Assembly (NCBI RefSeq): GCF_004104355.1
Contig: NZ_RJLM01000007.1
Coordinates: 1-64,000 of the forward strand
DNA: 64,000 bases
Reading direction: 5' to 3'
Source of the DNA: Photobacterium chitinilyticum
GTDB lineage: Bacteria > Pseudomonadota > Gammaproteobacteria > Enterobacterales > Vibrionaceae
Shown: in pieces, positions 29,586 to 38,668 of the stretch
Layout: each line of letters opens with the position of its first letter
How positions within the stretch are numbered: the first letter of the stretch is position 1
The notes under the pieces: model-generated
Told to the model about the DNA's origin: nothing
The model's database searches: none
What the model saw: the letters and a program-made list of their open reading frames with translations, nothing else
Program-made: the position numbers and the translations under genes

Positions 29586-29612
29586 AACGCCACCTTGTGT
29601 GGCGTTTTTTAT
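29586..29612 (+). terminator. Terminator of rho
   Basis: AACGCCAC/GTGGCGTT stem with six T, about 30 bases after rho. Confidence 0.9.
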
Positions 29613-29784
29613 TGGGCAGAGATCCTGCATAATCCTATCAAACAGTATTCGATTACATTTCATTGTAGATGCTGATCACTGTATTGAGGTACTGTAGGCG
29701 CAGGATTAGCAGCTGATTGTGCACCAGGAGGGTGAGCAAGCTGTAGCGCTCAATTGAAAGCGTTCTTCACCGTAAGGAGGTGAC

Positions 29785-30780
29785 ATGCGACAAGGATGGT
29801 GCATGATGTTGTTACTTCTGGCTGGCAGCTTAGAGTCTGCTATGGCCGCTGAAGTATCCGTGCAAGAAGTGAAGCTGGCTGCAAGTTCTCCCCAGGTGCA
29901 AAACCGGGTGGCGGCACTGACAACACTGTATGATCGAAGTGATTTTCGAGCGCTGGAGTTTAACCTTTCCCAGTTGGCTCTATTGCACCAGGAGGCCGTA
30001 CGCGCCCAGTTGGTTCAGCATGCAGTCGATAGCGGCGAGCTGGATCAGGCCAAGGCCACCTGGCTCCAGGCGCAGGCCGAGAGAAAGCCTGCTTTTACCG
30101 TGGTTGAGCAGGGTGATGGCTATCTCGTTACCCAGTCTGCATTTCATTACGGTGCCCAGGCCCGTGGGCTGGTGATGCAGTGGCAGCAGATGTTGCTGGC
30201 ACAGGATATGGTGCGTCAGGCCGAGGCCGGTGACTTAGTGTTGTCTACCTGGCTGACAGGCGATCTGCGCACTCAAAAGACCCGTCGAGATATTTTCCTT
30301 AAACACCTACCGCAGCTCTCAGAGCAGGCTGTCGCGAAACTGATACTGCAGTTTACCTCTGACACCAAATTGATGTGGTTGCCGGATAATGGTGTTATCG
30401 CTCGCTTGGCGGCAACATCCGGTGACGAGCAGATGTATCACCTGTTGTGGCGGCGTCGTACTGATCAATACAGCTTGGCTGAATTGAATCGCTTGGCAGC
30501 CCAGGCTCCGGTACCTAATGTTGTTGAGCAGTTAATAGCAGCCACAGTTAACCCGTCTTTGAAACCCTTGGCTTACAAAGCTTTAATTACCCTCAAGCCT
30601 TTACCGCTGACTGCAAGAGAGTTTTTGAGAGAAAAGCTTGATGAAGTGGATGATGGCCAGATGGTGGCCTATGAGCTGGCACAGCACGGCTATGTCCAAT
30701 GGCTGGAGCAGCTGGCCTCCGATAGCCGCAACCAGGTGGTCCGGAACAACTTTAAAGCAGCGATGGCTAAATTACCCTGA
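29785..30780 (+). CDS. Conserved periplasmic protein of unknown function
   Basis: A 331-residue protein I do not recognise. The N-terminal signal peptide (CMMLLLLAGSLESAMAA, cut before EVSVQEV) predicts export, and no lipobox is seen. The mature part is almost entirely helical with recurring Leu/Ala patterns (EFNLSQLALLHQEAV, QYSLAELNRLAAQAP, LKPLAYKALITLKPL), suggesting a HEAT- or TPR-like solenoid. No catalytic motif stands out. A very strong ribosome site, AAGGAGGTG, precedes the ATG. It lies between rho and ubiD on the same strand, separated from rho by a terminator. Confidence 0.75.
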   Translation: MRQGWCMMLLLLAGSLESAMAAEVSVQEVKLAASSPQVQNRVAALTTLYDRSDFRALEFNLSQLALLHQEAVRAQLVQHAVDSGELDQAKATWLQAQAERKPAFTVVEQGDGYLVTQSAFHYGAQARGLVMQWQQMLLAQDMVRQAEAGDLVLSTWLTGDLRTQKTRRDIFLKHLPQLSEQAVAKLILQFTSDTKLMWLPDNGVIARLAATSGDEQMYHLLWRRRTDQYSLAELNRLAAQAPVPNVVEQLIAATVNPSLKPLAYKALITLKPLPLTAREFLREKLDEVDDGQMVAYELAQHGYVQWLEQLASDSRNQVVRNNFKAAMAKLP

Positions 30781-30918
30781 TATTCCGGCTTGGCTGATTT
30801 TCCAGTGTGTTCAAGTTAACAACTCGTTATAATGTTGCCACTTTAATTGCAGATCCCGACAAGTAACATTACCTCGTCGGGATTTGGCGCGTTTAGGATA
30901 GTGGATAACAGCGAGCCT

Positions 30919-32814
30919 ATGAAATTCAAGGATCTGCGAGACTTTATTGAGTATCTGGAACAAAAAGGCCAGCTAAAGCGAATTAAGCAGCCGGTTGATC
31001 CTGATCAGGAAATCACAGAAATTTGTGACCGTACGCTACGTGCCGGCGGACCGGCTTTGCTGTTTGAAAACCCGGTTGGTTACGATATGCCGATACTGGC
31101 AAACCTGTACGGTACCCCTGAACGGGTGGCGATGGGCATGGGCCGCCAGGATGTCAAAGAGCTGCGTGAAGTCGGCGAGTTATTGGCCTACCTGAAAGAG
31201 CCCGAGCCGCCGCGCGGATTTCGTGATGCTATCGATAAATTACCCGTGTTCAAGCAGGTTTTGAATATGCCGGCCAAGCGGCTGCGCAAAGCGCCTTGCC
31301 AGCACGTTGTGTGGGAAGGTGACGAGGTCGATCTGGATAAAATTCCGGTAATGAGCTGCTGGCCGGGCGATGTCGCGCCGCTGCTTACCTGGGGGCTGAC
31401 CGTCACCAAGGGGCCGAATAAAAAACGCCAGAACCTGGGGATTTATCGCCAGCAAAAGCTGGGCAAGAACAAGATCATCATGCGCTGGCTTGCCCATCGT
31501 GGCGGGGCATTGGATTTGCGGGACTGGATGGAAGCCCATCCGGGCAAACCGTTTCCGGTTTCCGTGGCGTTCGGTGCCGATCCTGCCACGATTCTGGGAG
31601 CGGTGACGCCGGTTCCTGATACTTTGTCTGAATATGCTTTTGCCGGTTTGCTGCGTGGCAGCAAAACGGAAGTCGTGAAAAGCATCAGTAATGAGCTGGA
31701 AGTTCCGGCCAGTGCCGAAATTGTTCTCGAAGGATATATCGATCCCGAAGAGTTTGCCGACGAAGGTCCTTATGGCGACCACACCGGTTACTACAATGAG
31801 GTCGAGCGCCACCATGTATTCACTATTACGCATATTACGATGCGTAAAGATCCTATCTACCACAGTACCTACACTGGCCGTCCGCCCGATGAGCCTGCGG
31901 TACTGGGTGTTGCACTGAACGAAGTGTTTGTGCCTATTTTGCAGAAGCAGTTCCCAGAAATTGTTGATTTCTATCTGCCACCGGAAGGGTGTTCGTACCG
32001 GATGGCGGTCGTCACCATGAAGAAGCAGTATCCGGGCCATGCCAAGCGGGTGATGATGGGCGTGTGGTCATTCCTGCGCCAGTTTATGTATACCAAGTTT
32101 GTGATTGTCTGTGACGACGACGTCAACGCGCGAGACTGGAACAGTGTCGTACATGCGATGACAACACGAATGGAGCCTTCGCGTGATACGGTGATGATCG
32201 ACAATACCCCGATTGACTCGCTGGACTTTGCCTCGCCGGTGGTGGGCCTTGGTTCAAAGATGGGGCTGGACGCAACCGTTAAATGGGAGGCCGAAACCGC
32301 GAATACGCCGGTATCATCCCGTCCGTCAACGGAATCGATTGATAGTGACGCGCTTACCCGTACCGTCTTGCAACAGTTTCCGGAGGTGGTTGATTGCTAC
32401 TTGCCGTCGGAAGCGGATGGCTGTGGGATGGCAATTGTGGCTATCACCAAAACGGCTGCAGGCCATGCTCAGCGTGTCATGAACGGTATCTGGTCGGTGC
32501 TGGACCAGCATGTGAATACTAAATTCATCATCGTCTGTGACGATGACGTCAATGTCCGTGACTGGAATGATGTGATCTGGGCTATCACCACCCGGATGGA
32601 TCCAAGCCGGGATACCCTGTTGATCGACAATCCTCCAATTGACTCGACGGACCTTGTTTCTCCGGTTGTTGGTTCCGGCTCGAAAATGGGCCTGGATGCG
32701 ACAAACAAATGGCCGGGTGAGTCAGAGCGTGAATGGGGCACCCCTATTAGCAAAGATCCGGATATTGTTGCCAGAGTCGACGCCATCTGGGATGCGCTGG
32801 GTATTTTTGATTAA
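30919..32814 (+). CDS. ubiD: UbiD decarboxylase with duplicated C-terminal region
   Basis: Prenyl-FMN-dependent decarboxylase of 3-octaprenyl-4-hydroxybenzoate in ubiquinone synthesis. The start at 30919 ([10 protein letters not shown]) matches E. coli UbiD. Landmarks include [45 protein letters not shown] and [14 protein letters not shown]. At 631 residues it is about 135 longer than E. coli UbiD (497). The excess is a tandem repeat: [13 protein letters not shown] to GLDATVKW (31948 to about 32290) recurs as [13 protein letters not shown] to GLDATNKW (32374 to about 32715) after a 20-odd residue linker. It heads an operon with the ferredoxin and fre genes. Confidence 0.95.
   Translation: MKFKDLRDFIEYLEQKGQLKRIKQPVDPDQEITEICDRTLRAGGPALLFENPVGYDMPILANLYGTPERVAMGMGRQDVKELREVGELLAYLKEPEPPRGFRDAIDKLPVFKQVLNMPAKRLRKAPCQHVVWEGDEVDLDKIPVMSCWPGDVAPLLTWGLTVTKGPNKKRQNLGIYRQQKLGKNKIIMRWLAHRGGALDLRDWMEAHPGKPFPVSVAFGADPATILGAVTPVPDTLSEYAFAGLLRGSKTEVVKSISNELEVPASAEIVLEGYIDPEEFADEGPYGDHTGYYNEVERHHVFTITHITMRKDPIYHSTYTGRPPDEPAVLGVALNEVFVPILQKQFPEIVDFYLPPEGCSYRMAVVTMKKQYPGHAKRVMMGVWSFLRQFMYTKFVIVCDDDVNARDWNSVVHAMTTRMEPSRDTVMIDNTPIDSLDFASPVVGLGSKMGLDATVKWEAETANTPVSSRPSTESIDSDALTRTVLQQFPEVVDCYLPSEADGCGMAIVAITKTAAGHAQRVMNGIWSVLDQHVNTKFIIVCDDDVNVRDWNDVIWAITTRMDPSRDTLLIDNPPIDSTDLVSPVVGSGSKMGLDATNKWPGESEREWGTPISKDPDIVARVDAIWDALGIFD
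31948..32725 (+). repeat. Diverged tandem repeat inside ubiD (period 426 bp)
   Basis: Two copies start at 31948 and 32374, 142 codons apart. Over the 65-residue stretch from [10 protein letters not shown] to DATVKW I count 50 identical residues against the second copy. Third codon positions differ widely, so the duplication is old and under protein-level selection. Confidence 0.9.
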
Positions 32815-32838
32815 TTAAATGTAGCAGGGGGCCAGCCA

Positions 32839-33132
32839 ATGTTAGCCACCCTGAGAGTAACCAACCATATGCACCAAGTACGCCTGTTGCCTCATAATAT
32901 TACGTTTGCTGCCGATGAGCAGGAAACCGTATTGCAGGCCGCGCTCAACGCAGGTGTCGCTTTTCCTAACCGGTGTCAGGTCGGGGCATGCGCCATGTGT
33001 CTGTGTCGCAAGCTATCTGGCGAGATAAGTTACCAGCTTGAGCCTATGCTTACTGAGAAAGAGCAAGCCGAAGGTTGGATCTTTACCTGTCAGGCCACAG
33101 CCAAAAGTGACTTGGTATTAGAGTTAGACTAG
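32839..33132 (+). CDS. Plant-type [2Fe-2S] ferredoxin
   Basis: A 97-residue ferredoxin with the cluster ligands Cys46, Cys51, Cys54 (NRCQVGACAMC) and Cys84 (IFTCQA), the C-x4-C-x2-C...C plant-type pattern. It should pass single electrons in the cytoplasm. It sits 24 bases after ubiD and nine bases before fre, so the three are very probably co-transcribed. Together the ferredoxin and flavin reductase resemble the two halves of fused reductases of the CDP-6-deoxyglucoseen/phenol hydroxylase type. AGGGGG about ten bases before the ATG at 32839 favours this start over the Met at residue 11. Confidence 0.88.
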   Translation: MLATLRVTNHMHQVRLLPHNITFAADEQETVLQAALNAGVAFPNRCQVGACAMCLCRKLSGEISYQLEPMLTEKEQAEGWIFTCQATAKSDLVLELD

Positions 33133-33141
33133 AGGAAAACA

Positions 33142-33852
33142 ATGTCTATTAAATGTGAAGTAAAGTCAGTTGAATCGCTCGCATGCAATACCTACCGTAT
33201 TCTGCTTCAGCCAGAGCAACAATTAGAATTTAAAGCCGGTCAGTACCTGCTGGCAGTGATGGGCGAAAAAGACAAGCGTCCGTTTTCGATTGCCAGCAGC
33301 CCGTGTCGTGAAGGCGAACTGGAGCTGCATATCGGTGCCGCCGAACATAACCCGTATGCCATTGAAGTGGTTAATGCGATGAAATCGGCGCTTGAAAGCG
33401 GCCAGCCTTTTGAGATTGAAGCGCCTCATGGTGATGCCTGGGTACGCGAAGATAGCGACAAGCCGTTACTGATGATTGCGGGGGGGACAGGATTCTCTTA
33501 CGTACGTAGTATTCTAGATAACTGCCTGAGCCGTGGTGTGAGCCAGCCGATTTTCGTTTACTGGGGCGGCCGAGATGCTTGCCAGCTGTACGCCCATGAT
33601 GAGCTGCAGGCACTGGCAGAGCAGTACAGCAACCTGACCTATGTACCGGTAGTGGAAACCGCACCGGCAGACTGGCAGGGCAAGGTCGGCAATGTACTGG
33701 AAGCGGTAAACAACGATTTCATCAGCCTGTCGTCCTATGATATCTACCTGTGCGGTCGTTTTGAAATGGCCGGCGCGGCACGCGAGCAGTTTACTGCAGA
33801 GAAAGGTGCCGAACGCGATCGCATGTTCGCTGATGCCTTTGCGTTTATCTAG
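33142..33852 (+). CDS. fre: NAD(P)H-flavin reductase Fre (LuxG family)
   Basis: A 236-residue enzyme that reduces free flavins with NAD(P)H. The flavin site RPFSIASSP (near residue 46), the nucleotide-binding [12 protein letters not shown] and the C-terminal [16 protein letters not shown] are typical of the ferredoxin-NADP reductase fold of Fre and LuxG. In E. coli fre is also next to ubiD; here a ferredoxin gene is inserted between them. Reduced FMN is needed by UbiX to make prenyl-FMN for UbiD, which gives a plausible link. Ribosome site GAGGAAA precedes the ATG. Confidence 0.93.
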   Translation: MSIKCEVKSVESLACNTYRILLQPEQQLEFKAGQYLLAVMGEKDKRPFSIASSPCREGELELHIGAAEHNPYAIEVVNAMKSALESGQPFEIEAPHGDAWVREDSDKPLLMIAGGTGFSYVRSILDNCLSRGVSQPIFVYWGGRDACQLYAHDELQALAEQYSNLTYVPVVETAPADWQGKVGNVLEAVNNDFISLSSYDIYLCGRFEMAGAAREQFTAEKGAERDRMFADAFAFI

Positions 33853-33871
33853 CGGCTAGACGAAAAAGACG

Positions 33872-33904
33872 AAAGGCGAGACATCAGTCTCGCCTTTTTT
33901 TATT
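33872..33904. terminator. Bidirectional terminator between fre and the DMT permease
   Basis: AAAGGCGAGAC/GTCTCGCCTTT arms with a seven-T tail on the plus strand, between convergent genes. Confidence 0.9.
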
Positions 33905-33939
33905 TCTTGTTACTCGAATCTAGATTCTCAATTCTGGCG

Positions 33940-34812
33940 TTATGCTCTCGCCAGCTCAACTTTCCGCTTCACCCATGTCTCATTGAACCACAGCGAGGCC
34001 ATGATGATCGCTCCGCCAATGATCAGGCGCGGGTAGTCGACGTCGCGGTTCCAAATGACAATATTGACTATCAGCCCAGCCGGAACCAGTGCATTATTCA
34101 TGATCGCCAAAGCCCCGGTGTTAACCATCGTCGCCCCCTTGTTCCAGATGAAATAACCCAGGCCGGAAGCAATCGTACCAAGGTAGATCAGGATGCCCCA
34201 CTGGCTGTTGGTGCTTGGTAATTTGTCTAGGTTACCAAACAGCAGGAACATTGGCAGGGCAACGCAAATGGCTCCGAGGTAGAACAGACCAAACACCGTG
34301 TGTTGCGGTAATTCGGCGTTTTCCTGCTCCATGATCCGCTTGTAGCCGACCTGGCCGATGGCAAAACACAGATTGGCACCCTGGACGATGAAAAAGCCAA
34401 TGATGAAATTCTCGTTGATCCCCTCAAACTTGATAACGGCCGCACCCAATACGGCAATGGCGGCCGTTATCAGATACCAGGCAGAAAATTGTTTGTGCAG
34501 AAGATCGTAGATCAGCGTGACATAAATCGGCGTGAAAATCGTAAATAGCAGAACTTCCGGCACACTAAGGTAGAGGAATGACTGATAGTAAAAGCAGTAC
34601 ATCAGCCCGAGCTGGAAAGCGCCGACTACCATTAATTTGACGGCAAGTTTTGGATGGAGGTGCTGTTTACGCAAAAACGGCAGGAAAACCAACGCTGCGA
34701 GCGCCACTCGGGTCAGGACTGAAAACCAGGCATCTACCTGACCTGCCAGATAAACACCGATCAGGCTGAAGGAGAAGGCCCATAGCAGGGTAATAGCAGA
34801 CAAATATCCCAT
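33940..34812 (-). CDS. DMT-superfamily (EamA) permease, YigM-like
   Basis: A 290-residue inner-membrane protein with ten hydrophobic segments and two EamA repeats, of the drug/metabolite transporter superfamily. The N-terminal MGYLSAITLLWAFSFSLIGV and the GIINENFI/FIWNKGATMVN regions recall the YigM group, which includes the E. coli biotin importer. The match is from memory and the substrate is not certain. yigM of E. coli lies near yigL and pldB, which here are about 9 kb away. It is transcribed alone toward fre. Confidence 0.75.
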   Translation of the reverse strand: MGYLSAITLLWAFSFSLIGVYLAGQVDAWFSVLTRVALAALVFLPFLRKQHLHPKLAVKLMVVGAFQLGLMYCFYYQSFLYLSVPEVLLFTIFTPIYVTLIYDLLHKQFSAWYLITAAIAVLGAAVIKFEGINENFIIGFFIVQGANLCFAIGQVGYKRIMEQENAELPQHTVFGLFYLGAICVALPMFLLFGNLDKLPSTNSQWGILIYLGTIASGLGYFIWNKGATMVNTGALAIMNNALVPAGLIVNIVIWNRDVDYPRLIIGGAIIMASLWFNETWVKRKVELARA

Positions 34813-34963
34813 ATGAATAAATAATTAAGTTCCATTGAATAATAGGGATAGTGTAACTGATAGCGGCGGGATGAAATATCGTCAATTTGTGTGGGTATAG
34901 CACCGGAGTGCTCACGGCAGGTGAGCGCTCCCTTGATCGGATCGGCAGTGCATCAAAAAAGAC

Positions 34964-35386
34964 TTATTTCAACGGGACCATAAGAAGGTCGACCGGGGTG
35001 TGGTTGATAAGCTGCTTGGCTGAAGAGAGGATCTTGCTCCAGAAGTCCTGGTGATGGCCGCATACCACCAGCTCAACATCGATATCATTGATGGCATGGC
35101 AGATTTCGTCGCTGAGATCGCCACTGCCTACCAAGGTGTGCGACACCGGATAATTGGCCTTGGCTGCCAGTGACTGCAGCTGTTTTTGTGCATCATCGGC
35201 CATGCGGTGCTGCGCCTCGGAAAGATTGATGTCGATTAGCCCGGTATAGAGCTCGGCATAGTTCACATCAATATGGATAAGGGATAATTTTGCATCGAGT
35301 GATTTGGCTAACTGGGCTGCCTTAGTTATCAGCGTGTAGCTATCATCAGAGAGATCTATTGCGACCAGAATGTGTTTATAAGCCAT
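34964..35386 (-). CDS. uspA: Universal stress protein A
   Basis: A 140-residue cytoplasmic stress protein with the Usp fold: MAYKHILVAIDLSDDS at the N-terminus and the C-terminal LLMVPLK strand. It has VVCGHHQDFWSKI rather than the full G-2x-G-9x-G(S/T) ATP loop, so, like E. coli UspA, it probably does not bind ATP. The frame could start at a GTG at 35395, but AGGAG eight bases before the ATG at 35386 decides the start. Divergent from ftnA; uspB follows, as in the E. coli uspA/uspB pair. Confidence 0.93.
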   Translation of the reverse strand: MAYKHILVAIDLSDDSYTLITKAAQLAKSLDAKLSLIHIDVNYAELYTGLIDINLSEAQHRMADDAQKQLQSLAAKANYPVSHTLVGSGDLSDEICHAINDIDVELVVCGHHQDFWSKILSSAKQLINHTPVDLLMVPLK

Positions 35387-35605
35387 ACATTGCACTCCTT
35401 ATCATATGTTTTTAGCCATGCTAGCACTGAGTATAACGGAAAAATATCGGCCAGATCCCATCCTGATAGGCTTGGGAGTGCGGTGATAGTGATAAATGAA
35501 TTTCTTTGAGTTGCATTCTCAATTATGCATTGTGACAATGGGTTATTGGCGATTTCATACCGATCGGTGAGATTGGTATACACTAGAATAGATAGGAGTA
35601 GTGCG

Positions 35606-36133
35606 ATGTTAGCTCATGCAATGGTTGAAAAACTTAACGAGCAAATCAACTTGGAGTTCTTTTCCTCTAACCTTTACCTACAGATGAGTGCTTGGTGTGA
35701 GGACAAGGGATTTGAAGGAGCGGCTGAGTTTCTGCGTGCCCATGCTGTAGAAGAAATGGAACACATGCAGCGTCTATTCACTTACGTGAGTGAAACGGGG
35801 GCGATGCCAATCCTGGGTGTGATTGAAGCGCCTAAGCACGAGTTCTTGTCGCTGGGGGATGTTTTCCGCGAAACGTATGAGCACGAGCAGCTAATCACCG
35901 ACAAAATTAACAAACTGGCTCATGTCGCGTTTACAACTCAGGACTACTCCACCTTTAACTTCTTACAGTGGTATGTTGCTGAGCAACACGAAGAAGAAAA
36001 GTTGTTTAAAGGTATTTTGGATAAGATTGAGCTGGTTGGTGAGGATGGCAAAGCATTGTTCTTCATCGACAAAGATCTTGCCGCGATGGCAAAAGCTGAG
36101 TCTACATCGGTAATGGATACTCAGGCTGGCTAA
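35606..36133 (+). CDS. ftnA: Ferritin (bacterial non-haem ferritin FtnA)
   Basis: A 175-residue iron-storage protein forming a 24-mer shell. The ferroxidase ligands are visible: Glu in [13 protein letters not shown], the EEMEHMQ pair of the second helix, and Glu/Gln in EQHEEEKLF. It begins [13 protein letters not shown] with AGGAG upstream; an extension to 35525 gives unrelated residues and is rejected. It stores iron in the cytoplasm and protects against Fenton chemistry. Divergent from uspA. Confidence 0.94.
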   Translation: MLAHAMVEKLNEQINLEFFSSNLYLQMSAWCEDKGFEGAAEFLRAHAVEEMEHMQRLFTYVSETGAMPILGVIEAPKHEFLSLGDVFRETYEHEQLITDKINKLAHVAFTTQDYSTFNFLQWYVAEQHEEEKLFKGILDKIELVGEDGKALFFIDKDLAAMAKAESTSVMDTQAG

Positions 36134-36142
36134 CAATGGCCT

Positions 36143-36163
36143 AGGGCGTGCCTGCACGCCCTT
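36143..36163 (+). terminator. Hairpin after ftnA, possible terminator
   Basis: AGGGCGTG/CACGCCCT stem ten bases after the stop codon, with only two T following. Weak as an intrinsic terminator. Confidence 0.45.
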
Positions 36164-36207
36164 GAATCGCCCGGCCAGCATCTGAGTACAGTTGTTCGGG
36201 GGTTATT

Positions 36208-36549
36208 ATGAACATCAGTGGTGATGCACTTTTATTCGCTCTCTTTTTGGTTGCAGTCGTCAATGTATCCCGCTATATCAGTACGCTACGTACTCTGCTG
36301 GCGGTGATGCGCGAGTGCGATCCTCTTCTCTATCAACAGGTTGACGGACGGGGCTTTTTCTCTTCCCAAGGCAATGTCACCAAGCAAATTCGCCTGTTTC
36401 ACTATATTCGCAGCCAGCAATACCAGAATCACCATGATCCGGTGTTCATGGACAAGTGCGTCAAAGTCCGCAAGCTGTTTATTCTGGCAAGTACCTATCT
36501 GATGGTTTTCTTTATTGCAATCTTTGTCGTGGCCTACCTGGGCGTGTAG
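36208..36549 (+). CDS. uspB: Universal stress protein B
   Basis: A 113-residue inner-membrane protein with two hydrophobic segments (residues about 5-25 and 89-112) around a cytoplasmic loop. The loop pattern ECDPLLYQQVDGRGFFSSQGN closely follows E. coli UspB (111 residues). In E. coli it is RpoS-dependent and involved in ethanol resistance in stationary phase; its mechanism is unknown. The order uspA–(ftnA)–uspB–yhiN mirrors E. coli uspA/uspB/pitA/yhiN, with ferritin in place of pitA. Confidence 0.92.
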   Translation: MNISGDALLFALFLVAVVNVSRYISTLRTLLAVMRECDPLLYQQVDGRGFFSSQGNVTKQIRLFHYIRSQQYQNHHDPVFMDKCVKVRKLFILASTYLMVFFIAIFVVAYLGV

Positions 36550-36632
36550 CGCGGAGGGGCCTGTGGTGACATGACGAATAGGGATTGAATTTGGTATTCA
36601 GCTCCGGGGTAGGTAGAATAGCCTCGGTTTTG

Positions 36633-36668
36633 AGGGATGCAGGCCGCTTGGCTCTGGCATCCCTTTTT
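36633..36668 (+). terminator. Terminator between uspB and yhiN
   Basis: AGGGATGC/GCATCCCT stem with five T, about 85 bases after uspB. Confidence 0.8.
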
Positions 36669-36724
36669 CATTGCTCTGCATAAATAGCAAAGTGGAATAA
36701 CAGGTTAGCGAAAACGGTACTGAA

Positions 36725-37912
36725 ATGGCAGACAAGTTTGATGTGGTGGTGATAGGTGCAGGCGCTGCAGGGTTGATGTGCGCGGCAGAGGCCGGCAAGC
36801 GCGGTCGTTCGGTGCTGGTGGTTGATCATGGCAAAAAGCCGGGACGAAAAATTCTGATCTCCGGTGGTGGCCGCTGTAACTTTACCAATTATGATGTTGC
36901 AGCCAATAATTATGTCTGCCGAAACCCCCACTTTGTTAAGTCTGCACTGTCCCAGTATACCCAGTGGGATTTTATTGCCATGGTCGCCAAGCATGAAATT
37001 GCCTATGAAGAGCGTGAGCACGGCCAGCTATTTTGTGAAGATTCTGCCAAGGATATCGTAAGTATGCTGTTGGCAGAGTGTGATCAGCCGACGATTGAGC
37101 AGCGTTACCGTTGCGATGTTCATGATATCAGTAAGACCGAAACTGGTTTCACCCTCAAGCTAAACACCACGATAGTGGAATGCCAATCACTGGTTATTGC
37201 TACCGGCGGCCTGTCGATGCCGAAGCTGGGTGCAACTCCGTTTGGTTATCAGGTTGCCGAGCAGTTTGGCCTAAAGGTGGTACCGACGACTGCTGGATTG
37301 GTTCCTTTTACTTTGCACAAGGAAGAAAAAGAGGCCTACGCGGAACTGTCGGGGATTGCGATCCCGGCGGCTGTCGAGGCTGAAGACGGTACGAATTTCA
37401 AGGAAAACCTGTTGTTTACCCATCGTGGTTTGTCCGGTCCGGTGATCCTGCAAATTTCTTCATACTGGACGCCGGGTCAGAAGGTGACGGTTGATTTGTT
37501 GCCGGATTTGGATCTTGTCGAAACGCTTGTAGCCATGCGCGAAAACCACCCGAACCAGAGCCTGAAGAACTCATTGTCGCGCTTGTTGCCAAAGCGTCTA
37601 ATTGAAGTGTTGATTGACCGTGGTGATATCCAGGACAAGCCGCTGAAACAGTTCAACCCGAAAGATATCGCGGCGATAGCCGCCTACTTCCACCTGTGGC
37701 AAATTGGCCCGAACGGCACTGAAGGCTACCGTACTGCCGAAGTGACGCTGGGCGGGGTCGATACCAACGAGCTGTCATCGAAGACGATGGCCGCCAAGCA
37801 GGTTCCAGGGCTGTATTTTGTCGGCGAGGTAATGGATGTCAGCGGCTGGCTCGGTGGTTATAACTTCCAGTGGGCCTGGAGCTCGGGTTTTGTTGCCGGG
37901 CAGCATGCCTGA
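36725..37912 (+). CDS. yhiN: NAD(P)/FAD-dependent oxidoreductase, YhiN/HI0933 family
   Basis: A 395-residue flavoprotein. The FAD Rossmann motif GAGAAGLMCAAEAGKRG near the N-terminus and the family signature KPGRKILISGGGRCNFTN identify the HI0933/BaiN group. The C-terminal FVGEVMDVSGWLGGYNFQWA closes the FAD domain. The family is structurally characterised, but its reaction in this type of bacterium is not known to me. Neighbouring uspB is conserved with E. coli. Confidence 0.92.
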   Translation: MADKFDVVVIGAGAAGLMCAAEAGKRGRSVLVVDHGKKPGRKILISGGGRCNFTNYDVAANNYVCRNPHFVKSALSQYTQWDFIAMVAKHEIAYEEREHGQLFCEDSAKDIVSMLLAECDQPTIEQRYRCDVHDISKTETGFTLKLNTTIVECQSLVIATGGLSMPKLGATPFGYQVAEQFGLKVVPTTAGLVPFTLHKEEKEAYAELSGIAIPAAVEAEDGTNFKENLLFTHRGLSGPVILQISSYWTPGQKVTVDLLPDLDLVETLVAMRENHPNQSLKNSLSRLLPKRLIEVLIDRGDIQDKPLKQFNPKDIAAIAAYFHLWQIGPNGTEGYRTAEVTLGGVDTNELSSKTMAAKQVPGLYFVGEVMDVSGWLGGYNFQWAWSSGFVAGQHA

Positions 37913-37933
37913 TTAAAAAACACGGAAATAAAT

Positions 37934-37958
37934 AACGGGAGCATAGCTCCCGTTTTTT
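37934..37958 (+). terminator. Terminator of yhiN
   Basis: AACGGGAGC/GCTCCCGTT stem with six T, about 20 bases after the stop codon. Confidence 0.88.
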
Positions 37959-37983
37959 GTTTCTGTATCGCTCGCCGCCTCTG

Positions 37984-38574
37984 CTACGGCAATGATTTAC
38001 TGTCGCCAATGGGCGATAGGGCCTGCCATAAAATCTGAAATGCCCCCTCCTGATATTCGGGCTGGCCAGCTAAGTCCGGGCGCTCGGCAAACAGATTGGC
38101 AGTTGCCAGAAAATGGCTGTGGCAGAAATTGAGCACCAGCTCGAGTGGCAGCGGTGCAAGCCGGTGCTGTTGCTGTGCCTGTTTGAACTGCTCAATCAAG
38201 AAGGCCATTGATGCTGCCATTAACTCCTGATGCTGGCTGAACCCAAATGTCGGATCGTGGGCGACTTGCTGCATGAACTGCAGTTTATCGGGGTTTTGCT
38301 GCGCCCACTGCAGGGCTTGCTGCCAGAAATGGCGTATTTGATGCTGAATATCCTCGTGCTCTTGCTGAAGCTGCATGGCCAGACCTAGCTCGGTTTTGAC
38401 TTCGCTATACAGGGTAATGATTAAGATCTGTTTGCTGGCAAAATGGTGAAACAGGGTGCCGGTTGCGACATTCGCCAGCTGGGCAATACTGGCCGTCGAG
38501 GTAGCCTGAATGCCGTGCCGGACAAATAAGCTCAGGGCGGCGTCGAGAATGTTCTGTTTTTTGGTCTTTGGCAT
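37984..38574 (-). CDS. TetR-family repressor paired with aldehyde dehydrogenase
   Basis: A 196-residue TetR regulator. The helix-turn-helix is at residues about 22-48 (TSTASIAQLANVATGTLFHHF); the C-terminal half is Gln-rich and helical, as in ligand-binding TetR domains. It follows the aldehyde dehydrogenase gene on the same strand, 94 bases away, and a perfect inverted repeat upstream of that gene (40152-40175) is the likely operator. It therefore probably represses the two-gene unit, itself included, until an aldehyde or related ligand binds. The ligand is unknown. Confidence 0.88.
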   Translation of the reverse strand: MPKTKKQNILDAALSLFVRHGIQATSTASIAQLANVATGTLFHHFASKQILIITLYSEVKTELGLAMQLQQEHEDIQHQIRHFWQQALQWAQQNPDKLQFMQQVAHDPTFGFSQHQELMAASMAFLIEQFKQAQQQHRLAPLPLELVLNFCHSHFLATANLFAERPDLAGQPEYQEGAFQILWQALSPIGDSKSLP

Positions 38575-38668
38575 ATTGGTTTCTAGACTCGGTGCTTACG
38601 CGCTTGCTGTTTGCAATTATATCAAGGATAGTCCCGGCGCTCCTGTGTGGGTTGCCGGGAAGGTGGCA

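Noticed and set aside
31240-32040. Minus-strand frame of 266 codons opposite ubiD
   Set aside because: Antisense shadow of a strongly conserved gene; composition is not protein-like and no start signals are seen.
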